This document shows, in pieces, positions 34,476-44,132 of a stretch of DNA of 64,000 nucleotides. The first letter of the stretch is position 1. Each line of letters opens with the position of its first letter. Origin of the DNA: Paraglaciecola marina (GTDB lineage Bacteria > Pseudomonadota > Gammaproteobacteria > Enterobacterales > Alteromonadaceae); NCBI RefSeq assembly GCF_004360155.1, contig NZ_SAIS01000007.1:124001-188000 (forward strand). Direction: 5' to 3'. The notes below the pieces were generated by a model. The model had not been told where the DNA came from, made no database searches, and worked only from the letters and a program-made list of their open reading frames with translations. Made by a program: the position numbers and the translations under genes.

Positions 34476-35723
34476 TTGGTTTCTTTTTCATCATATAAAA
34501 TTATTTTGTCTGCGGTTAGTTTAAGTTTGGTGAGTTTGTTTAGCTCAGCTCAAGAGGTCACGCCAGAGCAAGAAACATTCCCTCAATGTATCGATAGGCT
34601 GCAGCAGCGAGCCTTAGCTGCTGGCGTATCAGAAGTGACAACTAATAATGTATTAGCAAAGATTGAGTTAATGCCAAAGCTGTTAGAATACGATCGTAAT
34701 CAGCCTGAGTTTGTTCAAACATTCACAGGATATTTTTCTAAACGAGTAACTAATTGGCGTATAGACAAGGGGCGTGAAAAGTTCGCTGAGCATAGAGCGT
34801 TTCTAGCTAAGTTAACTCAAGAGTACGGCGTTCCCGCCCATTATTTATTGGCGTTTTGGGGGCTAGAAACAAATTTTGGCAATTACAAAGGTAACACTCC
34901 TACATTACGGGCATTAACTACTTTGGCTTGTGATCAAAGGCGTAGTCGCTATTTTTCAAGTGAATTGGTTCAAGCTTTAATCTTGCTTGAAAGAGAAAAC
35001 CTGCAGCCTGAGCAGATGATAGGCTCTTGGGCTGGGGCCATGGGGCATACCCAATTTATGCCTACCGCTTATCTTAAATATGCTAGAGATGGTGACGGAG
35101 ACGGCAAAATTGACTTATGGAATAGTGAACAAGATGCTTTGGCATCAGCTGCAAATTTTTTAAAAAATTTAGGCTGGCAAGCTGGGTATAGATGGGGTAG
35201 GGAAGTGCACTTACCAGAATCTTTTGATTATCAATTAGCGGGTAAAACTCATCCTAAATCACTTTCTTTTTGGAATGAGCAACAGGTTACCCAAGTATCG
35301 GGGCAAGCCCTAGGCGATAGTGATATCAAGTCTGCTTTATTGATACCCGCAGGATATACGGGCTCAGCATTTTTGGTTTATTCAAATTTCGATGTAATTC
35401 TACGTTGGAACAACTCTGAGTATTACGGAATAGCTGTGGGGCATTTGGCTGATCGTATCGCAGGAAAAGGTGACTTATCTAAGCCTCTACCTGATTTACC
35501 TAAATACACAATTTTAGAAATGCAGGCTTTCCAAGAGAAATTAAACCAACTGGGTTTTGAGGTGGGAGAAGCCGACGGTATTTTAGGACCTGCAACACGT
35601 AAAGGTGTTCGAGATTTCCAAATGTCTGTAGGACTGATTGCCGATGGTTACCCCTCTAAAAATACTGTTGAGGCCGCTATGAATAAGTCGACAACGGTTA
35701 ATCAGGTAGATGTAACGTCTTAA
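34476..35723 (+). CDS. lytic murein transglycosylase, MltB family with PG-binding domain
   Basis: The 415-residue protein starts at TTG 34476 (AGGA nine to ten bases upstream) with a signal peptide ending near SSA-QE. The SLT_2/MltB domain follows, with the catalytic glutamate in FWGLETNFGNYKG near residue 130 and GSWAGAMGHTQFMPTAYL near residue 187. A C-terminal peptidoglycan-binding domain (LEMQAFQEKLNQLGFEVGEADG, residues about 345-405) completes it. It cleaves glycan strands to 1,6-anhydro ends in the periplasm. It lacks a lipobox, so it is soluble, unlike E. coli MltB. Confidence 0.9.
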   Translation: MVSFSSYKIILSAVSLSLVSLFSSAQEVTPEQETFPQCIDRLQQRALAAGVSEVTTNNVLAKIELMPKLLEYDRNQPEFVQTFTGYFSKRVTNWRIDKGREKFAEHRAFLAKLTQEYGVPAHYLLAFWGLETNFGNYKGNTPTLRALTTLACDQRRSRYFSSELVQALILLERENLQPEQMIGSWAGAMGHTQFMPTAYLKYARDGDGDGKIDLWNSEQDALASAANFLKNLGWQAGYRWGREVHLPESFDYQLAGKTHPKSLSFWNEQQVTQVSGQALGDSDIKSALLIPAGYTGSAFLVYSNFDVILRWNNSEYYGIAVGHLADRIAGKGDLSKPLPDLPKYTILEMQAFQEKLNQLGFEVGEADGILGPATRKGVRDFQMSVGLIADGYPSKNTVEAAMNKSTTVNQVDVTS

Positions 35724-35767
35724 TTATAGACTTGTTAATCTGTAGCCAGAATAGTATGAATTAAAAG

Positions 35768-35802
35768 ATGGATAACAGTGATAGTCTGTTGTCCATTTTA
35801 AA
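35768..35802 (+). terminator. intrinsic terminator after the transglycosylase gene
   Basis: TGGATAACAG (35769-35778) pairs with CTGTTGTCCA (35786-35795), one G-T pair, around a seven-base loop, with TTTTA after it. Flanking A/T bases extend the stem. Confidence 0.7.
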
Positions 35803-35925
35803 CTTTAAGCTAGTCAACTTTCTATCGGTTTGAAATTTGATCGCCATCATAAAATAACTTCCCAAATATTTACAAAATAAGTAATAATATTTGAATCTGG
35901 GTTTTCATTTATTAAAGGATTTCTT

Positions 35926-36336
35926 ATGTATAAAACTATTATTTGTGCGATCGAAGCTACTTCTGAAGGTAAGCAGGTTCTAGCGAAAGCGGTTGAAATG
36001 GCTACATTTTATGAAAGTAAATTGTTTGTGATGCATGTTTTACCATACAAGGTGTTACCTAAAGATTATCAAAAGGAATTAAAAGATAAAATTTATCCGA
36101 AAATCGAAGAGCTATGTGCTGGTTTCAATATCCCAAAAAAGCAGCGTTTAGTTAAGGTAGGTAAGCCTTATGAGCTTATATGTAATGAAGCCATTAAAAA
36201 GAAAGCAGATTTAATAATGTTAGGTACTCACTCTAAAAAAGGTATTCAAGCATTAATTGGCTCCACTGCAAATGGTGTGGCAAATTACGCTCATTGTGAT
36301 GTTACCTTAGTGAGAATCGCTAAAAAAACTAAATAA
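35926..36336 (+). CDS. universal stress protein UspA family
   Basis: The 136-residue single-domain Usp begins MYKTIICAIEATSEGKQVLAKAVEMA and has the late G-T-H-S-K-K-G-x(6)-G-S-T-A-N-G-V nucleotide/phosphate loop near residue 103, ending DVTLVR. The loop fits ATP-binding Usp proteins in spacing, though the first bases differ from the strict GxxGx9GS form. A good AAAGGA site precedes it. These proteins are made in growth arrest and stress. Confidence 0.88.
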   Translation: MYKTIICAIEATSEGKQVLAKAVEMATFYESKLFVMHVLPYKVLPKDYQKELKDKIYPKIEELCAGFNIPKKQRLVKVGKPYELICNEAIKKKADLIMLGTHSKKGIQALIGSTANGVANYAHCDVTLVRIAKKTK

Positions 36337-36807
36337 CAAAAACGATATTACTCCTAACTCTTTAGGGTTAGGAGTTTGGTTCGAGCTACATTTATCCCCG
36401 CCATCAGAAATCTCAAAACTAATTAAATCGCGATTTTTAAATTTTACTTATTATCGATAGTTTTTATTGACTTAATGTTTAGTGGCAGTCAGTATCTTTA
36501 GTTAGTGTTTACGAGGTCTATTTCGTAATTAACGGTAACAGTATAACCAATCGAGAATCTATTAAACGTGCTTAATCTGCTCCCTAGCAAACGATTTATA
36601 CCTAGCTTTTGGCTATGGCGCGTACGCTGCGTCAAAGTCTATCTAGCCGTTTCTGTGAGTATTGTTTTAACCGTAAATTTGTAACTGTTAAAATCCCAAT
36701 CGCCACAGAGTCTCAGGTCTGTGGCATCGAATTTTTTAAAGTATCAATTTTATTCCGCAGCCTAACTCTCTGGCCTAAATTAGAAATGTGCAAAGGAGTT
36801 AGTGAAA
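36337..36807. other. 471-base region between uspA-type and DMT genes
   Basis: It begins with a hairpin (36350-36375), then AT-rich sequence. CCACAGA/TCTGTGG (7-bp stem) lies near 36702-36723, and a weak plus-strand frame at 36609-36893 has cysteine-rich, random-looking content and overlaps the next gene, so I do not call it. The strong AAAGGAG at 36792-36798 belongs to the DMT gene. Confidence 0.4.
36350..36377 (+). terminator. hairpin after the universal stress gene
   Basis: ACTCCTAAC (36350-36358) pairs perfectly with GTTAGGAGT (36367-36375). Only three Ts follow, so it is a modest terminator or an mRNA-end stabiliser. Confidence 0.55.
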
Positions 36808-37716
36808 ATGCAATTAGTGGCTGTATACATTGCCGTATTATTAATCTGGTCTACTACCCCATTAGGGATTGTCTGGAGTTCAGAGTCTGTTAGTCCAAGT
36901 TTGGCTTTGTTGTTACGCATGGGCATTGCTTTGGTGATAGGTGCGGTGTTTATTAAACTAACTAATATTGAGTTTCCTTGGCATAAAAAAGCCCTGCATT
37001 TTTATGGCGTTTCTGCTGTTGGTGTAGCCGGAGGTATGTTTTTTACTTACTTAGCGGCTCGTACCATGCCTTCTGGTATTTTGTCACTAATCTTTGGGCT
37101 AGCGCCTTTATTGTCTGGGTTATTTGCTCAAAAAATATTGGGTGAAAAACCTTTTAGTTTGCCTAAAAAATTAGCTTTGATTTTAGCTTTTACTGGTTTG
37201 TTGATAGTTTGTTATGACAAGCTTTTTGAAGTTCAAGCCGCGGTACCCATAAGACTAATCGACTTTATATTTGTGTTATGTGCGGTGAGCTTGTTTTCTT
37301 TAAGTGGCGTATTGATTAAAAATGTTGAATTAGACATGCACCCAGTCGCAAGCACAGTGGGAACTCTAACCGTGAGCATGCCAATTTTTATTCTATCTTG
37401 GTTAATATTTGACGGTGATTTTATTATGCCTAGTTTGGGCTCTCGGTCAGGTTGGAGCATTATCTACTTAGGTGTATTTGGCTCACTGTTTGGCTTTGTA
37501 GGCTATTTTTATATCTTAAAAAGATTGTCAGCTAGTACAGTATCTTTAGTCACCTTAATTACACCTGTTTTGGCTATGTTTTTGGGAAGCCAGTTAAATG
37601 GTGAGGTCATAACTGATAATTTGGTGATTGGTGCAACTCTGATTATTTTGGGGCTATTTTTGTACTTTTTTGGAAATAAAGCAGTATGGATATTAGCTTT
37701 AAGTCCTCGTAAATAA
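36808..37716 (+). CDS. EamA/DMT-superfamily transporter
   Basis: The protein of about 302 residues has ten hydrophobic helices in two EamA repeats: the first opens VYIAVLLIWSTTPLGIVWSS, a form typical of the family (WsttP), and the second ends GSLFGFVGYFYILKRLSASTVSLVTLITPVLAMFLG. ATG 36808 is nine bases after AAAGGAG; GTG 36802 is possible. It likely exports or imports a small metabolite across the inner membrane; the solute is not evident. Confidence 0.85.
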   Translation: MQLVAVYIAVLLIWSTTPLGIVWSSESVSPSLALLLRMGIALVIGAVFIKLTNIEFPWHKKALHFYGVSAVGVAGGMFFTYLAARTMPSGILSLIFGLAPLLSGLFAQKILGEKPFSLPKKLALILAFTGLLIVCYDKLFEVQAAVPIRLIDFIFVLCAVSLFSLSGVLIKNVELDMHPVASTVGTLTVSMPIFILSWLIFDGDFIMPSLGSRSGWSIIYLGVFGSLFGFVGYFYILKRLSASTVSLVTLITPVLAMFLGSQLNGEVITDNLVIGATLIILGLFLYFFGNKAVWILALSPRK

Positions 37717-37866
37717 ACAATTACCCAGCCGCTCTTAGTGTAAGTTGCTTGGCTGGGTGAAGAATGTGGGATCTATTCGGAAATATAATTAGTATTCTGT
37801 TATAATCCCGCCGTTTTTTTGACCAGCTATAATCAGTAATACTTAGCCTATTTTGTAGAGAGCACC

Positions 37867-40164
37867 ATGCCAACCATTCAGCCAGCCTTACGATCAAAAC
37901 CTGTCGCCCGTATGAAAGCGGAACGAGGTTTGTTTTCATTCCCTAAATATTGGGCTGAATGTTTTGAGCCTGCGCCATTTTTACCTATGTCTCGAAGAGA
38001 GATGGATCAGCTTGGTTGGGATAGTTGCGACATTATTATTGTTACTGGTGATGCTTACATAGATCATCCTAGCTTTGGTATGGCAGTAATTGGCCGTACT
38101 TTAGAAGCCCAAGGCTTTCGCGTGGGGATTATTTCCCAGCCGAACTGGCACAGCAAAGAAGACTTTATGCAGTTAGGTGAGCCGAACCTATTTTTTGGTG
38201 TAACTGCCGGCAACATGGATTCGATGATCAATCGTTATACAGCTGATCGTAAATTACGCCACGATGATGCTTATACCCCTAATAACGAAGGGGGCAAGCG
38301 CCCCGACCGTGCTGTGACTGTTTATACTCAGCGTTGTAAAGAAGCCTATAAAAAGCCGGTTGTGATTGGTGGCATTGAAGCCAGTTTAAGACGTATTGCC
38401 CACTACGATTATTGGTCTGACAAAGTTCGCCGCAGTGTGTTGTTTGACTCTAAAGCCGACATGTTAATGTTTGGTAATGCAGAACGCCCATTATTAGAAA
38501 TGGCTCACCGTTTTGCAGCAGGTGAAACAATCGAGCAAATGCAGGACATTAGGGGGACTGCAGTACTGCGTAAAGAGCCATTACCTGGATGGCAAGGTGT
38601 GGATTCAACTCATCTAGATAGCATAGGGAAAATAGAACCTGTTATTAGCCCCTATGAAATCATTGAAGATAAATGCGCAGTATCGTCTGAAGCTGAAAGA
38701 CAAGCCGCTATTGAAGAGCAAAAAGCCCAGCCTATTGTAGTACAGCCGTTTACGTCGAAAACCCAAAGGGTAAAACCTTGGGATAAAACCTATGTGTTGT
38801 TACCACCCTATGATGTGGTGCGTGCTGAGAAAACCCATTACGCTCATACGTCTCGAATTTTACATAAAGAAACCAACCCTGGTTGCGCCCGTGCATTGGT
38901 GCAACGTCACGGTGATCGCATTGTGTGGATCAACCCGCCAGCGTACCCATTAGAAACTGAAGAAATGGACGCTGTATTTGATTTGCCTTATGCGCGCGTG
39001 CCGCACCCAAGTTACGGTAAAGCTAAAATACCTGCTTACGATATGATTAAAACATCGGTCAATATCATGCGTGGTTGTTTTGGTGGCTGTACTTTTTGCT
39101 CGATTACAGAACATGAGGGTAGGGTCATTCAAAGTCGCTCTGAAGAGTCTATTATTCGTGAAATCGAAGAAATTCGCGACAAAGTCCCGGGCTTTACTGG
39201 TGTTATCTCCGATCTTGGTGGCCCAACTGCGAATATGTATAAATTGCGTTGTAAGAGTCCTAAGGCTGAACAGGCTTGTAGACGTTTATCATGTGTCTGG
39301 CCAGAAATATGTGGCCACTTGGATACAGACCAAACTCCTACTGTAGAGCTATACCGTAAAGCACGTGATGTTGAAGGGGTCAAAAAAGTACTAATAGCGT
39401 CAGGTGTGCGTTACGATTTGGCTATTGAAGACCCTAATTATGTTAGAGAGTTAGTGACCCACCATGTAGGAGGTTATTTAAAAATAGCGCCGGAGCATAC
39501 AGAAAAAGCGCCATTAGACAAAATGATGAAGCCGGGTATGGGCACATACGACAGGTTTAAAGAATTGTTTGATAAATACACTAAAGAAGCAGGTAAAGAC
39601 CAGTATTTAATTCCTTACTTTATCTCGGCCCATCCGGGGACTGAAGATGAAGATATGTTGAATCTTGCTTTGTGGCTTAAAGAGCGAAACTTTAAGTTAG
39701 ATCAGGTGCAAAATTTCTATCCGTCACCTATGGCTAATGCCACCACTATGTATCACACCAATAAAAACCCGATCCATAAGGTTAATCACAAAAGTGAAGT
39801 GGTTGAAGTGCCAAAAGGTGAAATACACCGCCGTTTACATCGAGCGTTTTTGAGGTATCACGACTCAGCCAATTGGCCTATGTTACGTAAAGCTTTAAAA
39901 GAAATGGGGAAAGCCCATTTAATAGGAAATGGCCCTAAATGTTTGGTACCAGCAGAGAGTCGTCATGAACTTCGTGGCAAAGATCAAAAACAGTATGCAA
40001 AACGTTCAGTTAATAAAGCCTATGCTAAGGGCAAGTCTAGTAATGCAGCCAGGGCTCAAAAAGGCTTAACTCGTTTTAGTGATAACCAACCTCATAATGA
40101 AGTAGCAAAAGGCGAGCAGGGAAATCACTCAAAGCCAAACGGTAAAAGGCGTAAGTCACGTTAA
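37867..40164 (+). CDS. ygiQ: YgiQ family radical SAM protein
   Basis: The 765-residue protein is a long radical SAM enzyme of the UPF0313/YgiQ family. The iron-sulfur motif C-F-G-G-C-T-F-C (CxxxCxxC) lies near residues 403-410, preceded by the N-terminal YgiQ domain ([23 protein letters not shown]) and followed by [16 protein letters not shown] and [14 protein letters not shown]. The tail is lysine-rich and disordered (KRRKSR). The reaction is unknown. A TATAAT box lies at 37801-37806, though no good -35 is seen. Confidence 0.92.
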   Translation: MPTIQPALRSKPVARMKAERGLFSFPKYWAECFEPAPFLPMSRREMDQLGWDSCDIIIVTGDAYIDHPSFGMAVIGRTLEAQGFRVGIISQPNWHSKEDFMQLGEPNLFFGVTAGNMDSMINRYTADRKLRHDDAYTPNNEGGKRPDRAVTVYTQRCKEAYKKPVVIGGIEASLRRIAHYDYWSDKVRRSVLFDSKADMLMFGNAERPLLEMAHRFAAGETIEQMQDIRGTAVLRKEPLPGWQGVDSTHLDSIGKIEPVISPYEIIEDKCAVSSEAERQAAIEEQKAQPIVVQPFTSKTQRVKPWDKTYVLLPPYDVVRAEKTHYAHTSRILHKETNPGCARALVQRHGDRIVWINPPAYPLETEEMDAVFDLPYARVPHPSYGKAKIPAYDMIKTSVNIMRGCFGGCTFCSITEHEGRVIQSRSEESIIREIEEIRDKVPGFTGVISDLGGPTANMYKLRCKSPKAEQACRRLSCVWPEICGHLDTDQTPTVELYRKARDVEGVKKVLIASGVRYDLAIEDPNYVRELVTHHVGGYLKIAPEHTEKAPLDKMMKPGMGTYDRFKELFDKYTKEAGKDQYLIPYFISAHPGTEDEDMLNLALWLKERNFKLDQVQNFYPSPMANATTMYHTNKNPIHKVNHKSEVVEVPKGEIHRRLHRAFLRYHDSANWPMLRKALKEMGKAHLIGNGPKCLVPAESRHELRGKDQKQYAKRSVNKAYAKGKSSNAARAQKGLTRFSDNQPHNEVAKGEQGNHSKPNGKRRKSR

Positions 40165-40285
40165 TTAGGTTTTGTTGCTATCTTTACCTTCAATTGATTG
40201 GATTTAAGCTGGTATGGCAACTATTAGTTGTATTGGGCCTTGCCAGCTTCAAATTAGCATAGTTCAGGCGCAATTTATAAAGTTC

Positions 40286-41107
40286 TTAAAGTGAAAAACG
40301 TTCTCTTAAAAAGTGGGCTATGCCATCTTCATGGTTATGGCCTATTACGCCATGTGCAGACTCTTTAATTTCTGACTTGGCATTTTCAGGGGCATAACAT
40401 TCGTCGGCCTCGGCAAACATACTTAAATCATTATCTCCGTCACCAAAACAAATGACTTTACTAGCGCCTAGCTTATTTTTTAAATTAGTTACGGCACTAC
40501 CTTTATTAGCTCGTTTATGGTGAACATCCATCCACCAAAAGTTACCGCCTTGAATTGCTGGGCCAGAATAAGCTATCAGATTGCTATGGCTATTAAAAAA
40601 GTGCCACATTTTTTTTATGCCTGTAGCGTCTCCAATCATACTAATGTTGGTGACTTGACTGCCTGTAGGAAGTGTTTCTAATGGCAATAGTGTAGCCATG
40701 CTGCCTGCAAAGTACTTTTCGATAAGATCTTTTTCGATTTCATGTTGTATTTTGGCGTGAAAAATAAAATGCTTATGATGATTATTAATGACATTTATAA
40801 AGGGTGTAATCCCGTGGGAAAGCGCTACTTCAATAACAGTTGAAATTTCGTCGCTGTCCAGAAGGTTTTCCAGGGTGACTTCTTTCGAGTTAGGATCCCA
40901 GACTGTGACGCCATTATTGAAAATGTGGGGTAGGGTAAAGTTGTGCCCCTCAACAATGCGTTGTGCAGACAACATAGTACGGCCAGTAGCCACAGTATAA
41001 GCAATGTCTTTTTCCCCTAACAACTTTAAGGTTTCTTTAGTAAATACTGATATTTCAGAGGCATCGTTTAATAAGGTGCCATCTAGGTCGAAAAAAATTA
41101 ACTGCAT
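40286..41107 (-). CDS. Cof-type HAD-IIB sugar-phosphatase-like hydrolase
   Basis: The 273-residue protein shows the HAD motifs in order: I FFDLDGTLLND (catalytic Asp near residue 7), II TVATGRT near residue 40, III with a Lys in HKRANKGSAVTNL near residue 198, and IV FGDGDNDLSMF near residue 220. The C2B cap lies between motifs II and III. Such enzymes dephosphorylate sugar phosphates, flavin precursors or similar. It converges with ygiQ; a weak hairpin (AAGCTGG/CCAGCTT, 40206-40259) lies between them. Confidence 0.88.
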   Translation of the reverse strand: MQLIFFDLDGTLLNDASEISVFTKETLKLLGEKDIAYTVATGRTMLSAQRIVEGHNFTLPHIFNNGVTVWDPNSKEVTLENLLDSDEISTVIEVALSHGITPFINVINNHHKHFIFHAKIQHEIEKDLIEKYFAGSMATLLPLETLPTGSQVTNISMIGDATGIKKMWHFFNSHSNLIAYSGPAIQGGNFWWMDVHHKRANKGSAVTNLKNKLGASKVICFGDGDNDLSMFAEADECYAPENAKSEIKESAHGVIGHNHEDGIAHFLRERFSL

Positions 41108-41401
41108 ATTTATATCTGTCGCCTAATAATTAAAGGAAGTGATAGCTAAATCTATTTTTTATATTGTAATAAGTTTACTATGTATACACATATATTTGTC
41201 ACCTTAGGTGAGAACTTAATTTTAGAGAGAATATATTTTAAATAACTGTAAGTTGATTGATCTAAGTTTTTTCGATTTCAGTATGACTTAATGTAACAAC
41301 AAGCTTGCTAAAACCAAAACTCGCCTAACTGGCGAGTTTTTGCATTTTAGGGGGTTAGTAAAAAAGAATCATTTTTATTTTCGACTACCGGAGTATCAAA
41401 T
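41108..41401. other. 294-base intergenic region with orphan terminator
   Basis: It separates the minus-strand HAD gene from the plus-strand iron-sulfur gene. A strong plus-strand terminator lies at 41316-41340, in front of the latter gene, and no coding frame precedes it. A transcript starting in 41120-41280 and ending there is possible. No clear promoter was identified. Confidence 0.45.
41316..41345 (+). terminator. orphan intrinsic terminator before the HiPIP gene
   Basis: AAAACTCGCC (41316-41325) and GGCGAGTTTT (41331-41340) form a perfect 10-bp stem with a TAACT loop and TTTTT at the end. It is also a fair terminator on the minus strand, but no minus-strand gene lies to its right. Confidence 0.8.
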
Positions 41402-41695
41402 ATGAGTAAACTTAATCGTCGCGATTTTATGAAGCTATCTGGTTCAGCCCTTATCGGTGTGACGCTAGGTGGGGTGGCATTGCATGCTAATGCTCAAGAG
41501 CGGGTTACGCTGGATAACCCTACGGCTGCTGCTTTAAAATATGTGCATATCTCAGAGATTGAAGGAAAAAACTGTGAAAATTGTCAGTATTTACAAGGAG
41601 AAGCTGGAAGTGAATGGCGACCATGTACGTTTTTTCCTAATAAGTTAGTAAGTTCAAAAGGTTGGTGTGCAGGTTGGCTTAAAAAGCAAGGTTAG
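41402..41695 (+). CDS. high-potential iron-sulfur protein (HiPIP)
   Basis: The 97-residue protein begins with a twin-arginine signal (NRRDFMKLSG, residues 5-14, cut after ANA-QE). The mature part has the four cluster cysteines in HiPIP spacing: C-E-N-C, then 13 residues, C, then 13 residues, C (CAGW). HiPIPs carry a 4Fe-4S cluster folded in the cytoplasm and act as periplasmic electron carriers, classically in photosynthetic bacteria but also in aerobic respiration. Partner oxidases are not in view. Confidence 0.9.
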   Translation: MSKLNRRDFMKLSGSALIGVTLGGVALHANAQERVTLDNPTAAALKYVHISEIEGKNCENCQYLQGEAGSEWRPCTFFPNKLVSSKGWCAGWLKKQG

Positions 41696-41701
41696 AACAA
41701 T

Positions 41702-42181
41702 TTGCAGCTCTTCATAGATGCTAGTGTTGACCCAAAAACAAAGGTAGGCCATGGTGCCTACCTACTATTATCAAGCCCCAATAGTGATTTATCTGACGCG
41801 AGAAGCGCCATAAAAACCAAACGCTTTGAACAAACAAGTTCTACTAAGTTGGAGTTACAAATTTTACTTTTCGCTCTAGACGAAATTAACACCTCAAGTC
41901 CTCATTCTACTATTTATTTAACTGTTTTTACTGACTCTCAAAATATTGTTAGTTTGCCAAAGCGACGAGATTCGATAGAGCAAAAGAACTATACAAACCG
42001 AGCTCAAAATAACTTGAAGCATCACCTGTTATATAGAGAGTTTTATCGGTTAACGTCTATTATCAATTGTGATTTTGTTAAAGTTAAAGGGCATAAAGCT
42101 GCTAAATATAAAGATGATATTGATAGGTTATTTAGTTTGGTGGATATCGCCTCTAGAGGCGCTCTTCGAACAGAGTTTTAG
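41702..42181 (+). CDS. RNase H-fold protein
   Basis: The 159-residue protein starts at TTG 41702, six bases after the HiPIP gene. It carries the RNase H catalytic set: D6 (LFIDAS), E51 (TKLELQILLFAL), D78 (VFTDSQN) and D148 (LVDIASR), plus VKGHKAAKYKDDID, which matches the H-loop of type 1 RNase H. The arrangement supports an active nuclease. It is not the usual RNase HI sequence (no DGSCLGNPG start), so the substrate may differ. Its close linkage to an electron-carrier gene has no obvious reason. Confidence 0.75.
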   Translation: MQLFIDASVDPKTKVGHGAYLLLSSPNSDLSDARSAIKTKRFEQTSSTKLELQILLFALDEINTSSPHSTIYLTVFTDSQNIVSLPKRRDSIEQKNYTNRAQNNLKHHLLYREFYRLTSIINCDFVKVKGHKAAKYKDDIDRLFSLVDIASRGALRTEF

Positions 42182-42438
42182 TATTATAGCCCCTAATTTT
42201 ATATCTTGATGATTGACCAATGGAATCATCAGTTGTTTACTTTAAAATTTAATTCATCTCCTAACAGATCAAGCCAATCTTCAAGTTTAACGCTTACTAT
42301 TTAAGCGATTCCTATGCCTCATGTTTTCAAATGTGCAAACAATGTGTAACAGCGACTGAAATCAGAACTTTAGCTATTTTGCTTAGTCCCATCAGCATAA
42401 AATATTGTAAAACGTAACATAAGTTGTTTGGAGAAGTA
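42182..42438. other. 257-base intergenic region
   Basis: No coding frame or clear hairpin is seen. The TGGAGAAG before 42439 is the ribosome binding site of the next gene, and the promoter of that gene should lie here. Confidence 0.3.
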
Positions 42439-43947
42439 ATGAAGTGGACTAAAGCGAGTTGGACCGATGCTCTACGATTGGTAGCCGGTATTGGTTTATC
42501 AGTGTTTATTTTGTCGTCATGTTCAAGTGGTAGTGACAGTAAGACAGGTTATATTAAGTTTTATAACGCATCACCTAATGCGCCAGAAATTTTCTTAACT
42601 GTAGACGAAAACCTTGACGATGATGACGATGACGAAATCGAAGTCACTTACGGCGCAATTGAATATACAGAGGTTAGCGGTAATAACTCGCTCGATACTG
42701 GTAACTATTACATCGAACTAGCTTGGCAAGATGAAGAAAGTAGTGACCGTTCTGATTTAGAAATCATCTATGAAGATAGCGTTAAAATCACCAGCGAAGA
42801 TATCAAGTTTATTTCTCTAAGTGGTGATATTACCGAGCCAGACGTGCTCATATTTGATATTGAAGTGATTGACGATGACGATGACGATGATGATGATTTA
42901 TTTAATATTCGCCTTCTAAATTTACATGATGATTACCAGTCAGTTGACTTGTATGCGTCTTTAGATAATGAAACTTTTAATGAAGCAGAATTTTTAGGTA
43001 ATGTTAATTACCATGAATTGACTGACAACATGAAGTTAGATCAAGATCAGTACATTTTCTACATTACTTTGCCAGGTGAAACAGACGTTTTATATACCTC
43101 GGTTGATCAGGACTATTCAGTGGTGAGCCAGTACGTGATTGTTATACGTGACAACACGGGTGTGGGTTCTGCTGACTTTACAATCGATAGCATAGGTACA
43201 AACGGCATTACAGAACTTGCAGATGTGGATTCAGAAGCTGAATTTGGTTTTTATAACGCAATTTCTACCGATGACTACCTACCTGAGTATCAGGGGCAAA
43301 TCGATATTGAAGTCACTTTAGATGACGATGGAGATGTAGTGATTGATGATTTGGAGAAAGGTGAATTTAGTGCTTCTACTATCACTGCTAATGGTGACTA
43401 TTCCTTTGATGTAAAGAATTCAGCAGATGGCGAAATTTATATTAGTGATGCGTTATTAAGTCTTCAAGAAAACGCTGACAGCACCATATTTTTATACGGT
43501 CGCAAAGACGCAATTGATGATGATGAAGATGGTGTTACTGATGAGAACGAAGATGGCATAGTTGATGATTATGAAATTGTTATTAAATCACTGGCACTCA
43601 CTAAAAATAGTAGCTCAAGTATTTATAGTCATGGTATCCAAGTAGTTAACTTAGCCGATTCAGACGATTTCAGCAGAGTTACATTTTACTTTGTCTTGAA
43701 TGACGAAGTCATCGATACCGCTGATAATTTACTGTCGGTATTACAAGAAAATTCCGGATCATTAACACTGCTAAACAATACCTATGATATTTTCGCTGTG
43801 GCGACAATAGATGGAACAGAAACTGTACTAGATAGCATGAACTTGGTTCTCGATGAAAACAGTCAAGAGCTGTATTTGATATTTGAGCAAGATATAGATG
43901 CGTCTTCTGGGTTTAGCATGAAATTGATTAATCAGGTAGTAAATTAA
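42439..43947 (+). CDS. Asp-rich lipoprotein with DUF4397-like repeats
   Basis: The 502-residue protein has a lipoprotein signal (ILSSCSSG). The mature part opens GYIKFYNASPNAPEIFLTV, in the style of DUF4397 domains, and the pattern recurs near residues 150 (FNIRLLNLHDDYQSVDLYAS) and 265 (EFGFYNAISTDDYLP). Two runs of seven or eight Asp residues interrupt it near residues 62 and 145. The protein is very acidic and probably binds calcium at the cell surface. I prefer ATG 42439, where GGAGAAG is suitably placed. Function is unknown. Confidence 0.7.
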   Translation: MKWTKASWTDALRLVAGIGLSVFILSSCSSGSDSKTGYIKFYNASPNAPEIFLTVDENLDDDDDDEIEVTYGAIEYTEVSGNNSLDTGNYYIELAWQDEESSDRSDLEIIYEDSVKITSEDIKFISLSGDITEPDVLIFDIEVIDDDDDDDDDLFNIRLLNLHDDYQSVDLYASLDNETFNEAEFLGNVNYHELTDNMKLDQDQYIFYITLPGETDVLYTSVDQDYSVVSQYVIVIRDNTGVGSADFTIDSIGTNGITELADVDSEAEFGFYNAISTDDYLPEYQGQIDIEVTLDDDGDVVIDDLEKGEFSASTITANGDYSFDVKNSADGEIYISDALLSLQENADSTIFLYGRKDAIDDDEDGVTDENEDGIVDDYEIVIKSLALTKNSSSSIYSHGIQVVNLADSDDFSRVTFYFVLNDEVIDTADNLLSVLQENSGSLTLLNNTYDIFAVATIDGTETVLDSMNLVLDENSQELYLIFEQDIDASSGFSMKLINQVVN

Positions 43948-43971
43948 GAATAACCTAAGCAGTTTATACAA

Positions 43972-44016
43972 AGGCTGAGGTTGCGTTTATCCACTCTTCC
44001 TCAGCAACTTCTTTTT
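43972..44016 (+). terminator. intrinsic terminator after the Asp-rich lipoprotein gene
   Basis: GCTGAGG (43974-43980) pairs with CCTCAGC (43999-44005) around an 18-base loop, then AACTTCTTTTTT. It also separates this gene from the DUF3466 gene. Confidence 0.6.
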
Positions 44017-44132
44017 TATCTTTTAATGTTACAACGTTCGTTAACGTTGAGTGAGTATCTGCCTAGATATTCGCTATTTTTGTACCTTGATTTTAGGCGC
44101 AAAGAGTTAAATAGCAGTCAGCAGGATGTCTA

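Noticed and set aside
36609-36893. Plus-strand frame of 94 codons before the DMT gene
   Set aside because: Random-looking sequence rich in Cys and aromatic residues, overlaps the well-supported DMT start by more than 80 bases, and lacks a ribosome binding site.
37724-37759. ACCCAGCC/GGCTGGGT hairpin after the DMT gene
   Set aside because: The stem is good, but the loop has 20 bases and no T-run follows on either strand, so a terminator call is not supported.
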